Notes: generated by a model not told the origin, from the sequence alone. A stretch of 64,000 nt of DNA from JAIBJN01 sp963802795 (GCA_963802795.1 CAWDJV010000005.1:434001-498000); one strand, 5' to 3'; counted from the stretch's first letter, positions 1 to 9,083 are shown. Program-made: numbers and translations.

Positions 1-347
1 CCAGGCGAGCGCGCCCGCCCAGGAGAAAGCGCTCCCGAACCCCTGGGCGAGCCGCGCCACGCCGAGAGTCACCGGGTCGCCGGCAAAGCCGAACGCCGTG
101 CTCGCGACGGCCATGAGCAGCAGGCCCCAGAGCACCGCGCGCCGTGGGCCGAACTTCGCAGCGCTGATCCCGCCCGGAATTGCGCCGAGCAGCGCACCGG
201 CCGCGTAGGCGCCGACGAGCAGGCCCGCCTCGCCCTTCGAGAGCCCGAACTCGTCCGCGTAGTGCGGAAGAAGCGGCACGAGGGCCGCGTAGAGGATTGT
301 GTCGACGAGCGTGATCGAGCAGGCGAGGACGAGCAGGCGGCGCATCC
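1..347 (-). CDS. MFS-type transporter, N-terminal part (runs off the left edge)
   Basis: The reverse strand from the ATG at 347 is open to the window edge and gives about 115 residues, so the C-terminal part is missing. The protein is very hydrophobic: transmembrane segments at roughly residues 3-27, 40-60, 70-90 and 95-115. The loop after the second segment carries GISAAKFGPRRAVLWG (59-74), a variant of the MFS motif A with its Gly and double Arg. That pattern fits the first helices of a major facilitator exporter or permease; the substrate cannot be told. It is divergent from the Nudix gene with only 34 bases between starts. Confidence 0.8.
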
Positions 348-381
348 AGCTGACGATATCGACGCGGTTAGGCTCTACCGC

Positions 382-816
382 ATGAGGCGCGAGTTCTCGG
401 CGGGCGGCGTCGTCGTGCGCTCCATGCGGGGCAGCCTCTACCTCGCCGCCATCCGGCCCGGCGGGAAGAACGTCTGGGCTTTGCCGAAAGGGCTCGTCGG
501 GCCCGGCGAGAAACCTGCCGAGACGGCGGCCCGGGAGGTAACCGAGGAGACCGGGGTCGAAGGCCGCCTGGTCGAGAAGCTCGGCGACGTCCGCTACGTG
601 TACACGTGGAAGGGCGAGCGGATCTTCAAGGTCGTGAGCTTCTTCCTCTTCCGCTACCGTCGCGGCCGCCTCGGCGACATCCCGTCCGAGCATGCCCACG
701 AAGTGGACGACACCCGCTGGCTGCCGCTCGCCGAGGCGCCACGGCTCCTCGCCTACGGAGGAGAGCGGGACATGGCCGAGAAAGCACAGAAACTGCTTTC
801 CGAAGAAGCCGTATGA
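382..816 (+). CDS. Nudix hydrolase
   Basis: A 144-residue protein with a complete Nudix box: G37, E43, then REVTEETGV at 51-59, matching Gx5Ex7REUxEExGU. The box binds the divalent metal that hydrolyses nucleoside diphosphate-linked substrates. The strand before it (FSAGGVVVRS) is the usual Nudix entry. The frame stays open upstream to 262, but that extension lies over the divergent transporter start and is not Nudix-like, so the ATG at 382 is preferred. The stop overlaps the next gene's start. The substrate is unknown; small single-domain family members include diadenosine polyphosphate hydrolases. Confidence 0.85.
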   Translation: MRREFSAGGVVVRSMRGSLYLAAIRPGGKNVWALPKGLVGPGEKPAETAAREVTEETGVEGRLVEKLGDVRYVYTWKGERIFKVVSFFLFRYRRGRLGDIPSEHAHEVDDTRWLPLAEAPRLLAYGGERDMAEKAQKLLSEEAV

Positions 817-1190
817 TGGTGCCGCTTCCGGCTCCGATCAGCCCGATGTACGCCCTCAACTTCTACTCGCCGATCGTCGCGGACCAGCTCCGGAGCAGGC
901 GAAAGACCGCGACCATTCGCCTGGGGAACAAGGCGGCCAAGTACAAGAAGGGGATGGTCGTGCAGGTGCTGGTGGGGCTCCGCTACGGCACCCGCCAGAA
1001 GATCTTCGACGCGGTGATCGACAAGGTCGAGGTGAAGCCGCTCGCCGCCTGCTCGCCCCGCGAGCTCGAGAAGGACAACCCCGAGATCAGGCGCACCGAG
1101 GAGATGGCCATGTTCCTCGGCCAGCTCTACAACCGGGACGTGACCGAGGAGGACATGGTCACGGTGATCCACTTCTCCGGGATCCAGTAG
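813..1190 (+). CDS. ASCH domain protein
   Basis: About 125 residues, resembling small stand-alone ASCH proteins (PUA-like beta barrels thought to bind RNA or nucleotides). The segments supporting this are YALNFYSPIVADQLRSRRKT near the N-terminus, KGMVVQVLVGLRYG in the middle and a charged C-terminal helix (MFLGQLYNRDVTEEDM). The first ATG (813) overlaps the Nudix stop as ATGA; a second candidate ATG at 846 begins directly at the conserved MYALNF stretch and may be the true start. Coupling to the Nudix gene suggests co-expression. The function is not established; the ASCH assignment is from recalled family appearance. Confidence 0.65.
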   Translation: MMVPLPAPISPMYALNFYSPIVADQLRSRRKTATIRLGNKAAKYKKGMVVQVLVGLRYGTRQKIFDAVIDKVEVKPLAACSPRELEKDNPEIRRTEEMAMFLGQLYNRDVTEEDMVTVIHFSGIQ

Positions 1191-1200
1191 CCCCGTTCCC

Positions 1201-2100
1201 GTGGACGTCGTCACGGGAGCGTTCTCCTTCACGGGGAGGTACGTCGCCGCGCGGCTGCTCGAGTCCGGGCGCGAGGTGCGGACGCTCACGCGCCGGCGGC
1301 AGGCCGAGAGCCCGTTCGGAGAGCAGGTGCGGGCCTACCCGCTGGACTTCTCGAGCGCGGAGGAGCTCGCCGGCGTCCTGCGCGGTGTGGACACGCTCTA
1401 CAACACGTACTGGATCCGCTTCCCCGACGCGTCCACCACCTTCGAAGGTGCAGTGCGGAACAGCGTCGTGCTCATCCAGGCGGCGCGGGTGGCAGGCGTC
1501 CGGCGCGTCGTCCAGCTGAGCGTGACGCACGCCACCGCGGACTCGCCGTACGCGTACTTCCGAGGGAAGGCGGCCGTCGAGGCCGCGCTCGCCGGCTCGG
1601 GGCTCTCCCATGCGATCGTCCGGCCGACGCTCGTGTTCGGGCACGGCGAGGTGCTCATCAACAACGTCGCGTGGCTTCTCCGCCGGCTGCCGTTGTTCGT
1701 CCTCCCGGGGGCCGGTGGCCGCCTCCAGCCCGTCGCGGCAGAGGACCTTGCCGAACTGTGCGTCGAGGCGGGCCAGAGCGGCGAGAACGCCGCTTTCGAC
1801 GCCGCCGGGCAGGACACACTCCGCTTCGAGGAGCTCGTCCGCCTCGTCCGCAAGGCGGTGGGCTCGCGGGCCGCCGTCGTCTGCGCCGGCCCCCGCACCG
1901 CCCTCACGCTCGCGCGCGGGTTCGGTCTCTTCACCCGGGCGCAGCTGCTCACGGCCGAGGAGCTCCGTGCGCTCGTGGACGACCTGCTGACGTCGGACGA
2001 GCCGCCACGCGGCACGAGGCGTTTCGCCGACTGGGTGACGGCGAGCGCTCCAGAGCTGGGCGGTCGCCTGGCCTCGGGCGAGCAGCGCCCCTGGGGCTAG
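1201..2100 (+). CDS. NAD(P)-binding, NmrA/epimerase-like SDR protein
   Basis: A 299-residue atypical short-chain dehydrogenase. It begins at a GTG with a first beta strand and the nucleotide-binding loop TGAFSFTG (residues 5-12), followed by an Arg-rich stretch (RTLTRRR) that often marks NADP preference. A YFRGK segment fits the YxxxK catalytic pair. No sugar-nucleotide-specific motif is visible, so this could be an NmrA-type redox sensor or a nucleoside-diphosphate-sugar epimerase relative. Its TAG stop overlaps the stop of the convergent zinc-ribbon gene within a shared CTAG. Confidence 0.7.
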   Translation: MDVVTGAFSFTGRYVAARLLESGREVRTLTRRRQAESPFGEQVRAYPLDFSSAEELAGVLRGVDTLYNTYWIRFPDASTTFEGAVRNSVVLIQAARVAGVRRVVQLSVTHATADSPYAYFRGKAAVEAALAGSGLSHAIVRPTLVFGHGEVLINNVAWLLRRLPLFVLPGAGGRLQPVAAEDLAELCVEAGQSGENAAFDAAGQDTLRFEELVRLVRKAVGSRAAVVCAGPRTALTLARGFGLFTRAQLLTAEELRALVDDLLTSDEPPRGTRRFADWVTASAPELGGRLASGEQRPWG

Positions 2101-2375
2101 CGGCCGGGCTTGCGGATGGGAACGCCGAAGGCCTCGGCAGGTCGAAGCTCCCCCTCGCATTCCTCGCAGGCAACCGCGAAGGCCGAGGCGATGCGCGCTC
2201 CGCACGCGGGGCAGCGGCTCCGCAGCTCGCCTCCGCAGGTGGGGCAGGCGGCGGCCAGCTCGGCCTCGCTCTCGGTGAAGTAGCGCTGCACGAAACCGCA
2301 CTCGAGGCAGAATGCCACCCAGTCGCCGAGGGTCCTCCGGCGCTCCTCGCGCAGCCAGTCCGAGGCCTTGCCCAC
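2097..2375 (-). CDS. Small zinc-ribbon protein with four CxxC pairs
   Basis: A 92-residue protein with four CxxC knuckles in order: CLEC, CPTC, CPAC and CEEC. These could bind two zinc ions as a double ribbon. The N-terminal helix (ASDWLREERRRTLGDWV) is charged and there is no membrane segment. Proteins of this shape usually bind nucleic acid or another protein, but I do not recognise a named family. Its ATG at 2375 is divergent from the dehydrogenase E1 gene, whose proposed start is at 2419. Confidence 0.65.
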   Translation of the reverse strand: MGKASDWLREERRRTLGDWVAFCLECGFVQRYFTESEAELAAACPTCGGELRSRCPACGARIASAFAVACEECEGELRPAEAFGVPIRKPGR

Positions 2376-2418
2376 CCGCTCACCCTACCCCGACCCAGCC
2401 GCTAGAGTTCGGGCGCGA

Positions 2419-3464
2419 ATGGCGATCGCCAGGGAAGCAGAACCGGTCGGCTCGCTCACGGAGGTCAGGGAGTTCGGCCTCGACCGCGAGGACCTGCTCG
2501 GGATCTACCGCCATCTCCTCACCACCCGCGGCATCGAGGAGCGCGGCCACATCCTCTACAAGCAGGGGAAGATCCCCGGCAGCTTCTACACGGGGCGCGG
2601 GAACGAGGCCGCGGCGGTCGGCGTCGCCACCGCGATGGGCTCCGAGGACGTTGGCACGCCGCTCCACCGCGACATGGGAGTTCACATCGTGCGCGGCGTC
2701 GAGGCGTGGAGGATCTTCGCGCAGTACATGGGCCGCATGGACGGGCCGACGAAGGGCAAGGACGGCAACGTCCACATGGCCGACGACCGGCTCGGCCTCA
2801 TCGCCATGGTCAGCCACCTGCCGGCGATGCTGCCTGTCGCCGTCGGCTGCGCGCTCGCGTTCCGCATCCGGGGGAGAACCGCGTAGCGCTCGGCTGGTTC
2901 GGCGAGGGCGCCTCGGCCCGCGGCGACACGCACGAAGCGATGAACATGGCGGGCGTCCGCCGCCTGCCTGTGGTCTTCATCTGTGACAACAACCAGTGGG
3001 CGTACTCGACGCCGACGCACCTCGAGTACGCCGTGGAGCACATCGCCGACCGCGCCAAGGCCTACGGATTCGAGGGCGTGGTCGTCGACGGCACCGACGT
3101 GCTGGCCGTCCACCGCGAGGCGAAGCGTGCGATCGAGAAGGCGCGCGAAGGCGGCGGCCCCACGCTGATCGAGTGCCTGACCCTCCGCATGGAGGGCCAC
3201 GCCGTCCACGACGACGCCTTCTACGTCCCCAAGGAGATGTTCGAGGAGTGGGCGAAGCGCGACCCGCTCGAGCGCTTCCGCACCTGGCTCCGCGAGAACG
3301 CGAGCTTCACCGACGAGGAAGAGGACGAGATCCGGGCCGAGGTCAAGAAGCTCCTGAACGACGCGATCAAGCGGGCGGACGAGAGCCCGCTTCCGGACGG
3401 GTCGACGCTCCTCGAGGGCGTCTTCGCCACGCCGGAGGACCTCGACACGCCCCACCACAAGTGA
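2419..3464 (+). CDS. 2-oxoacid dehydrogenase E1 alpha subunit (pdhA/bkdA-like), frameshifted
   Basis: Thiamine-diphosphate-dependent E1 alpha, which decarboxylates a 2-oxoacid and passes the acyl group to E2. The reading starts in frame 1 (MAIAREAEP at 2419) and covers the N-terminal half (GRGNEAAAVGVATAMG, HRDMGVHIVRG). It meets a stop at 2884, while the second half continues in frame 3 from about 2874 with the ThDP motif GEGASARGDTHEAMN...CDNN and ends at 3464. Adding one G to the five-G run at 2870-2874 restores RIRGENRVALGWFGEG. GEG instead of GDG is as in branched-chain E1 alpha, so pyruvate or branched-chain substrates are both possible. The E1 beta gene follows after 10 bases. Confidence 0.88.
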
Positions 3465-3474
3465 GTTCTCGCTG

Positions 3475-4452
3475 ATGGCCGAGAAGACGTATCTGCAGGC
3501 AATCTCGGACGGCCTCCGCCAGGAGATGCGGCGCGACAAGCGCGTCTACGTGATCGGCGAGGACGTCGGCGTCTACGGCGGCGCCTTCAAGGTCACGCAG
3601 GGTTTCCAGGAGGAGTTCGGCCCCTGGCGCGTGATCGACGCGCCACTGTCTGAAACGGCCATCGTCGGCAGCTGCACCGGCGCGGCGATCATGGGCATGC
3701 GGCCCGTCGCCGAGATGCAGTTCGCCGACTTCGTCTCGTGCGCCTGGGACCAAATCGTGACGGTGGCCGCCAAGCAGCGCTACCGGGCCGGCACGGCGGT
3801 TCCGTTCGTCGTCCGCTGCCCGTCGGGCGGCGGTTTCTCGGGCGGCCCCTTCCACTCCCAGAACCCGGAGTCGAGCTTCGCGCACATCCCCGGCCTCAAG
3901 GTCGTCTGCCCCGCGACGCCCGAGGACGCGAAAGGGCTGCTCGTCACCGCGATCGAGGATCCAAACCCGGTTCTCTACTTCGAGCACAAGCACCTCTACC
4001 GAAGGATCAAGGCCGACGTGCCCGACGACCGCTACCTGACGCCGTTCGGCGAGGCGCGCGTGCACCGGGAAGGCGACGACGTCACGCTCGTCACCTGGGG
4101 AGCGATGGTCTACACGGCCGCGGAGGCCGCGGAGAAGCTCGCCGCCGAGGAGGAGATCTCCACGGAGATCCTCGACCTGCGGACGATCATTCCCTGGGAC
4201 AAGAAGGGAGTCCTCGCCTCGGTGGAGAAAACCTCCAAGGTGATCGTCCTCCACGAGGACACCCACACCGGCGGCTTCGGCGCCGAGATCGCGGCGACGA
4301 TCGCCGAGGAAGCCTTCGAGCAGCTCGACGCGCCGGTCAAGCGGCTAACCGGCCCCGACACGCCGGTGCCCTTCTCGCCGCCGCTCGAGAAGGCGTTCAT
4401 CCCCCAGGTCGAAGACGTCGTCGAGGCGGTCAAGGAGCTCGCCGCGTACTGA
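3475..4452 (+). CDS. 2-oxoacid dehydrogenase E1 beta subunit (pdhB/bkdB-like)
   Basis: A 325-residue transketolase-fold E1 beta, partner of the preceding alpha chain in a heterotetrameric E1. Diagnostic stretches are YVIGEDVGVYGGAFKVTQG near residue 25, the DAPLSETAIVG segment, and MQFADFVSCAWDQI in the pyrimidine-binding domain. The C-terminal transketolase domain contains ILDLRTIIPWD and the conserved HEDTHTGGFGAEI. Length is normal for the family and the frame is intact. It starts at the ATG at 3475 and overlaps the E2 start by one base (TGATGG), indicating translational coupling. Confidence 0.93.
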   Translation: MAEKTYLQAISDGLRQEMRRDKRVYVIGEDVGVYGGAFKVTQGFQEEFGPWRVIDAPLSETAIVGSCTGAAIMGMRPVAEMQFADFVSCAWDQIVTVAAKQRYRAGTAVPFVVRCPSGGGFSGGPFHSQNPESSFAHIPGLKVVCPATPEDAKGLLVTAIEDPNPVLYFEHKHLYRRIKADVPDDRYLTPFGEARVHREGDDVTLVTWGAMVYTAAEAAEKLAAEEEISTEILDLRTIIPWDKKGVLASVEKTSKVIVLHEDTHTGGFGAEIAATIAEEAFEQLDAPVKRLTGPDTPVPFSPPLEKAFIPQVEDVVEAVKELAAY

Positions 4453-5941
4453 TGGCCACCGGCACGCTCGTCGACGTCGTCATGCCGCAGATGGGCGTCT
4501 CCGTCTCCGAGGGCACGATCACGAAGTGGGTGAAGTCGGAGGGCGAGGCGATCGAGGCCGACGAGACGCTCCTCGAGATCTCCACCGACAAGGTCGACAC
4601 CGAGGTACCGAGCCCCGGGTCGGGTGTCGTCCAGCAGATCCTCGTCCAGGAGGGCGAGACGGTGGCGGTCGGGACGAAGCTCGCCGTGATCGCGCCGGAG
4701 GGAGCTGCAGCGCCTTCCGAAGCCGCGCCGGCCGAAGCTCCTGCCGCTGAGCCCGCCGCGGCAGCCGCTCCCGCGGCTGAGGAGTACCGCAGAGGTCCCG
4801 CGGCCGAGGAGGTCGCCGAGCCGGCGACCCAGGAAGCGGCGGCGGCGAGCGCCGACGCGTCGGGCGCCGAGGGCGAGACGCCCACGGCCGAGGCTCCCGC
4901 CGCCCAGCCCGCCCCCGAGCGCCGGCTCCGGTCGACGGCCAGGGCGACGGTGCGCGCTTCGTCTCTCCGGTCGTGGCCCGGATCGCGGCCGAGCACGGCG
5001 TCGACGTGGGGCAGATTTCCGGCACCGGCCGGGGCGGCCGCGTCACCAAGAAGGACATCCTGGGCTTCATCGAGTCGGGCGGGGCGGCCGCGGCGCCTGC
5101 CGAGGCGCCCGCAGCGCCCGAAGCTCCGGCGGCGCCGGAAGCCGAGCCTGCCGAGCCCGCCCCGGCAGCACCCGCCGCGGCAGCACCCGCGCCTGCGGCG
5201 GCACCCGAGCCCGAGGCGGCGCCCGCGGAAGGGGAGCAGCTCGAGCCGGTCTCCGCGATGCGCCGCGGGATCGCGGAGCACATGCGGCGCTCTCTCGACA
5301 CCGCCGCGCACGTGACGAGCGCGATCGAGGTCGACATGTCGAAGGTCGTCGCGATCCGCGACAAGCTGAAGAAGGAGTACCAGGACGCCTACGGCGTCAA
5401 CCCGACCTACCTGGCCTTCGTCGCGCGGGCGGCGGTCGACACGCTCAAGGACTACCCGTGGGTGAACGGCGAGCTCCGCGGCGACTCGATCGTGACCCGG
5501 AGCTTCGTCAACCTCGGCTTCGCCGTCGAGCTCAAGGATGGGAAGGGCCTGATCGTCCCGGTCGTGAAGAACGCCGAGACCCTCAATCTCCTGGGCGTGG
5601 CGAAGGCGATCGCCGACCTCGCCCGCCGGGCGCGCGACAAGCAGCTGCTCCCCGACGACGTCCAGGGCGGCACGTTCACGATCACGAACCCGGGCGGCTA
5701 CGGGACCTTCCACGGGACGCCGGTCATCAGCCAGCCGCAGAGCGGCATCCTCGGCACCTACGCGGTCGTCAAGCGGCCGTGGGTCGTCCAGGACGAGCAA
5801 GGCCAGGACGTCCTCGCGATCCGGCCGATCATGAACCTCACGCTCACGTACGACCACCGGCTCGTCGACGGCGCCTACGCCGGGCGGTTCCTCCGGGACC
5901 TCCGCGGCCGGCTCGAGAGCTGGGGCGAGCCCGACTACTAG
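4452..5941 (+). CDS. 2-oxoacid dehydrogenase E2 (dihydrolipoyl acyltransferase), frameshifted
   Basis: The domain order is that of an E2 chain. An N-terminal lipoyl domain has the modified lysine in ISTDKVDTE (K47). An Ala/Pro/Glu-rich linker follows, then a peripheral-subunit-binding domain (FVSPVVARIAAEHG...KKDILGFI), a second Ala/Pro linker and the catalytic domain ending with LTYDHRLVDGAYAGRF (catalytic His and Asp). The lipoyl half lies in frame 3 and the rest in frame 2. The switch falls at the five-C run 4912-4916, where one extra C would join the halves. A single lipoyl domain is present. It would accept acyl groups from the adjacent E1; no E3 gene is beside it. Confidence 0.88.
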
Positions 5942-5968
5942 CCCGGCTTCCGCAGCTAGGCTTGACCC

Positions 5969-6748
5969 GTGACGCGCGGCGCGTACCTCCTCAACCTCGG
6001 GCGCACGCCGTACCGGGAGGCGTGGGAGCTCCAGCGCGCGCTCGCCGCGGCCGTCTCGCAGGGCGCGATTCCCGACACCGTCGTCCTCCTCGAGCACCTG
6101 CCCGTCATCACCCTCGGCCGCCGAACCGACGGAGCAGCCGAGCTCCACGTCCCGGACGACGCGGAGGTGGAGATCGTCGAGACCGACCGCGGAGGCAAGT
6201 CCACGTACCACGGCCCGGGGCAGCTCGTCTGCTACCCGATCCTCGATCTCAACCGCCACGGACGTGACGTGAAGCGCTACTGCCGCGACCTGGAGGAGGC
6301 GCTCATCAAGACCGTCGGCTCGTACGGGATCGAGGGGGCGCGCATCGAGGGCCTCACGGGCGTCTGGCTCCAGAGGCCGCCTCGCAAGATCGCATCGATC
6401 GGCGTCCACATCTCGCGCTGGATCACGACGCACGGCTACGCGCTCAACGTCGACCTCGACCCGGCGCCGTTCACGGAGTGGATCACTGCCTGCGGGCTCG
6501 AGGACGCCGCCTTCACGACAATCGCGCGGGAGGTCGGCCACCCGCTCTCGGTGGACGACGTGCGCCCGCGCGCCGCCGAAGCGATCGAGGAGGTGTTCGA
6601 GCTGACGCTCGAGGAGCTCCCGGCCGACGACGGCGCCGGCCTGTGGCCGCAGCCCCTCCACGAGAAGATCGCGGCAAAGCCGGGCCGCGCCGAAGCACCA
6701 CGATCGGGAGAGGCCGTTGGCCTGGAACAAGTCGTTGCCCGTGGCTGA
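5969..6748 (+). CDS. lipB: Octanoyl-[acyl carrier protein]:protein N-octanoyltransferase
   Basis: LipB moves octanoate from acyl carrier protein to the lipoyl lysine of E2 and related proteins, the first step of lipoate assembly. The 259-residue product shows the family core: LGRRTD, DRGGKSTYHGPGQLVCYPI, the lysine in KIASIGVHISRW and the catalytic cysteine in ITACGLED (usually PCG). Start is a GTG at 5969, 27 bases after the E2 stop. Its stop at 6746-6748 lies inside the first copy of a 21-base direct repeat shared with the start of lipA. Position directly behind the E2 substrate gene and before lipA fits the pathway. Confidence 0.92.
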   Translation: MTRGAYLLNLGRTPYREAWELQRALAAAVSQGAIPDTVVLLEHLPVITLGRRTDGAAELHVPDDAEVEIVETDRGGKSTYHGPGQLVCYPILDLNRHGRDVKRYCRDLEEALIKTVGSYGIEGARIEGLTGVWLQRPPRKIASIGVHISRWITTHGYALNVDLDPAPFTEWITACGLEDAAFTTIAREVGHPLSVDDVRPRAAEAIEEVFELTLEELPADDGAGLWPQPLHEKIAAKPGRAEAPRSGEAVGLEQVVARG

Positions 6749-6824
6749 GAACGGGCTCCCAAAGGAGGGGGCCCACGGGGGAACCATGGGTTCCCCCGTG
6801 ATGAAGTCGTTGCCCGTAGCTGAG
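6729..6824. repeat. Hairpin insertion bracketed by a 21-base direct repeat, lipB-lipA junction
   Basis: Two copies of AAGTCGTTGCCCGTRGCTGAG (one difference) lie at 6729-6749 and 6804-6824, 75 bases apart and in the same reading frame. Between them is a perfect inverted repeat with 12-base arms, CACGGGGGAACC at 6774-6785 and GGTTCCCCCGTG at 6789-6800, around an ATG loop. The arrangement looks like a short foldback sequence with a duplicated target. Related hairpins occur at 35071 and 49222. A simple tandem duplication of 75 bases is an alternative. Confidence 0.6.
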
Positions 6825-7718
6825 CGGCCGCGCCGGCCCGAGTGGATGAAGGTCCGGGCGCCGAGCGCGGACTCGCGCTACTTCGAGGTTCGCGAGCTGC
6901 TGCACGGCCAGCACCTCAACACGATCTGCGAGGAGGCGCGCTGCCCGAACATCTCCGAATGCTGGGGCCGCGGCACGGCGACTTTCCAGATCCTCGGCGA
7001 CACGTGCACACGTGCCTGCCGCTACTGCTACGTCCATTCCGGCAGGCCGGAGGAGCCGCCGGACCCGCTCGAGCCTCTTCGGCTCGCACAGGCCGCCGCT
7101 CAGATGGGCCTGAAGCACGTGGTGGTCACCTCCGTCGACCGCGACGATGTGCCCGATCGGGGCGCCGGCCACTACGCGGCCACGATCCGCGCTCTCAAGC
7201 GCAAGCTGCCGGACGCCTCCGTCGAGGTGCTCACCCCCGACTTCCTCGGCGTCGAGGAGGAGGCGCTTCGCACCGTCCTCGCCGAGCGGCCGGAGGTCTT
7301 CAACCACAACATCGAGACCGTCCGGCGCCTCCATCGGAGGATGCGCGGCGCAAAGGCCTCCTACGACAAGGCGCTCTGGCTCCTCCGAACGGCGAAGGAG
7401 CTTGCGGACTACCCGGTCCTCACGAAGTCCGGCATCATCGTCGGCCTCGGCGAGACGAACGGCGAGGTCGTGGAGACGTTGCGCGACCTGCGCGAGCACG
7501 AGGTCGACGTCGTCACGATCGGCCAGTACCTCCAGCCCTCGTCGCGCCACGCAGCGATCGACCGCTGGGTGCACCCCGACGAGTTCCGGTGGTTCCGGGA
7601 ACAGGGGGAGGCGCTCGGCTTCGGGTCGGTCTTCTCGGGCCCGCTCGTCCGCTCCTCCTACCGGGCCGACGAGCAGCGTCACGCAGCAGCGGCCGGCCGC
7701 GGCGCAGTCGCGTACTAG
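6801..7718 (+). CDS. lipA: Lipoyl synthase (radical SAM)
   Basis: LipA inserts two sulfur atoms into the protein-bound octanoyl chain. The product has both iron-sulfur motifs: the auxiliary cluster cysteines in CEEARCPNISEC and the radical-SAM CTRACRYC (Cx3Cx2C). LKHVVVTSVDRDD, EVFNHNIETV and the C-terminal GPLVRSSY are further family marks. The start is uncertain. The ATG at 6801 (MKSLPVAERPRRPEW) gives about 305 residues, but the frame stays open back to a TTG at 6717 and includes an in-frame duplicate of KSLPVAE upstream. The spacer holds a strong hairpin, described separately. Start choice is inference; the identity is firm. Confidence 0.93.
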   Translation: MKSLPVAERPRRPEWMKVRAPSADSRYFEVRELLHGQHLNTICEEARCPNISECWGRGTATFQILGDTCTRACRYCYVHSGRPEEPPDPLEPLRLAQAAAQMGLKHVVVTSVDRDDVPDRGAGHYAATIRALKRKLPDASVEVLTPDFLGVEEEALRTVLAERPEVFNHNIETVRRLHRRMRGAKASYDKALWLLRTAKELADYPVLTKSGIIVGLGETNGEVVETLRDLREHEVDVVTIGQYLQPSSRHAAIDRWVHPDEFRWFREQGEALGFGSVFSGPLVRSSYRADEQRHAAAAGRGAVAY

Positions 7719-7754
7719 CTGACGCTAAGGAGCAGGTGTCAAGGCGGCGCTGCT

Positions 7755-9083
7755 CTAGGTCTCGTGCGGACGCGCCATCGCGCGGTAGTCGAGCGCCTTG
7801 TCGAGGGTTTCCTCGTCGACGCCCGCCTCGCGCGCGACCTCGCGAAGCGAGCGGCCCGAGCGCGCGGCTTCCTTGACGATCTCGGTCGCCCGGTCGTAGC
7901 CGATGTACGGGTTCAGCGCCGTCGCAGCCGAGAGGGTCAGCTCGGCGTAGCGCTCGAGCGTCTCCCGGTTGGCCTCGATTCCGTCGACGCACTTCTCCGA
8001 GAGCAGGCGCGTCGCCGCGGCAAGGAGGGAGATCGAGCCCAGCAGGTTGCGCGCGAGGAGCGGCACGAAGACGTTCAGCTCGAAGTGCCCCTGGAGGCCG
8101 CCGACCGTGATCGCCGCGTCGTTTCCGATCACCTGGGCGCCGACCTGCGTGACGACCTCGGGGATGACCGGATTCACCTTGCCCGGCATGATCGAGCTCC
8201 CCTTCTGGAGCTCGGGCAGCGTGATCTCGGCGAGGCCGGCGCGCGGGCCCGAGCCCATGAGGCGGAGGTCGTTGGCGATCTTCGTCAGCGAGACGGCGAC
8301 GGTCTTGAGCGCCCCGGAGGCCTCGACGAGAGCGTCGCGCGCGGCCTGCGCCTCGAAGTGGTCCGCGGGCGGCAGGATCGCCAGCCCCGTCTCCTCGGAG
8401 AGGCGCCGCCGCACGCGCTCGGCAAACTCGGGATGCGTGTTCAGGCCGGTTCCGGTCGCGGTGCCGCCCAGCGGAATCTGCCCCAGGCGCTCTCGCGTCC
8501 CCTCGAGGCGCGCGATCCCCTGGCGCACCTGTGCCGCGTAGCCGCCGAACTCCTGCCCGAGCGTCACCGGCACCGCGTCCATCAGATGGGTGCGGCCGGA
8601 CTTGACGACGTCGGCGAACTCCTCGGTCTTCCGCTCGAGGGATTCGGCGAGCGATGCGAGGCTGGGGAGGAGGTCGTTGACGAGCTCGTCGAGTGCCGCG
8701 AGGTGAACCGCCGACGGGAAGACGTCGTTCGAGGACTGGCCCATGTTGACGTCGTCGTTCGGGTGCACCCCCTCGCCGGCCAGCGCGGCGATCACCTCGT
8801 TCGCGTTCATGTTCGAGGAGGTCCCCGAGCCAGTCTGGAAGACGTCGATGGGGAACTGGTCGTCGAACTCGCCTGCCGCAACCCGGTCGGCGGCGCTCGC
8901 GATCAGCTCCGCCTTCTCGGCGGGCAGAAGGCCCAGCTCGCCGTTCACGCGCGCAGCGGCGGCCTTGATCCGGCCGAGCCAGCGGGCGACCGCGACGGGG
9001 ATCGGCTCGCCGGAGACGGTGAAGTTCTCGACCGCTTTCTGCGTCTCCCCGCCCCAGAGCTCCCTGGGTGAAACCTCGCTCAC
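7755..9083 (-). CDS. fumC: Fumarate hydratase, class II
   Basis: A 442-residue homotetrameric fumarase of the iron-independent class, converting fumarate to malate in the citric acid cycle. The N-terminus (ERxNF-like KAVENFTVSGEPIP) and the mobile active-site loop GSSIMPGKVNP, the superfamily signature, are present, as are SGRTHLMDAVPVTLGQE and GGTATGTGLNTH. Length and frame are normal. It is convergent with lipA, with only 36 bases between the stops, and divergent from the secreted protein gene across a 310-base spacer. Argininosuccinate lyase and aspartase share the fold, but the fumarase-like spacing favours FumC. Confidence 0.93.
   Translation of the reverse strand: MSEVSPRELWGGETQKAVENFTVSGEPIPVAVARWLGRIKAAAARVNGELGLLPAEKAELIASAADRVAAGEFDDQFPIDVFQTGSGTSSNMNANEVIAALAGEGVHPNDDVNMGQSSNDVFPSAVHLAALDELVNDLLPSLASLAESLERKTEEFADVVKSGRTHLMDAVPVTLGQEFGGYAAQVRQGIARLEGTRERLGQIPLGGTATGTGLNTHPEFAERVRRRLSEETGLAILPPADHFEAQAARDALVEASGALKTVAVSLTKIANDLRLMGSGPRAGLAEITLPELQKGSSIMPGKVNPVIPEVVTQVGAQVIGNDAAITVGGLQGHFELNVFVPLLARNLLGSISLLAAATRLLSEKCVDGIEANRETLERYAELTLSAATALNPYIGYDRATEIVKEAARSGRSLREVAREAGVDEETLDKALDYRAMARPHET

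Noticed and set aside
262..381. In-frame upstream extension of the Nudix gene by 40 codons
   Set aside because: It overlaps the start of the divergent transporter gene and has no Nudix-like sequence; the ATG at 382 begins just before the first strand.
7731..7755. Possible terminator hairpin (GAGCAG/CTGCTC) between lipA and fumC
   Set aside because: Only six base pairs with a loop of 13 bases and no T-run; too weak to support as a feature.
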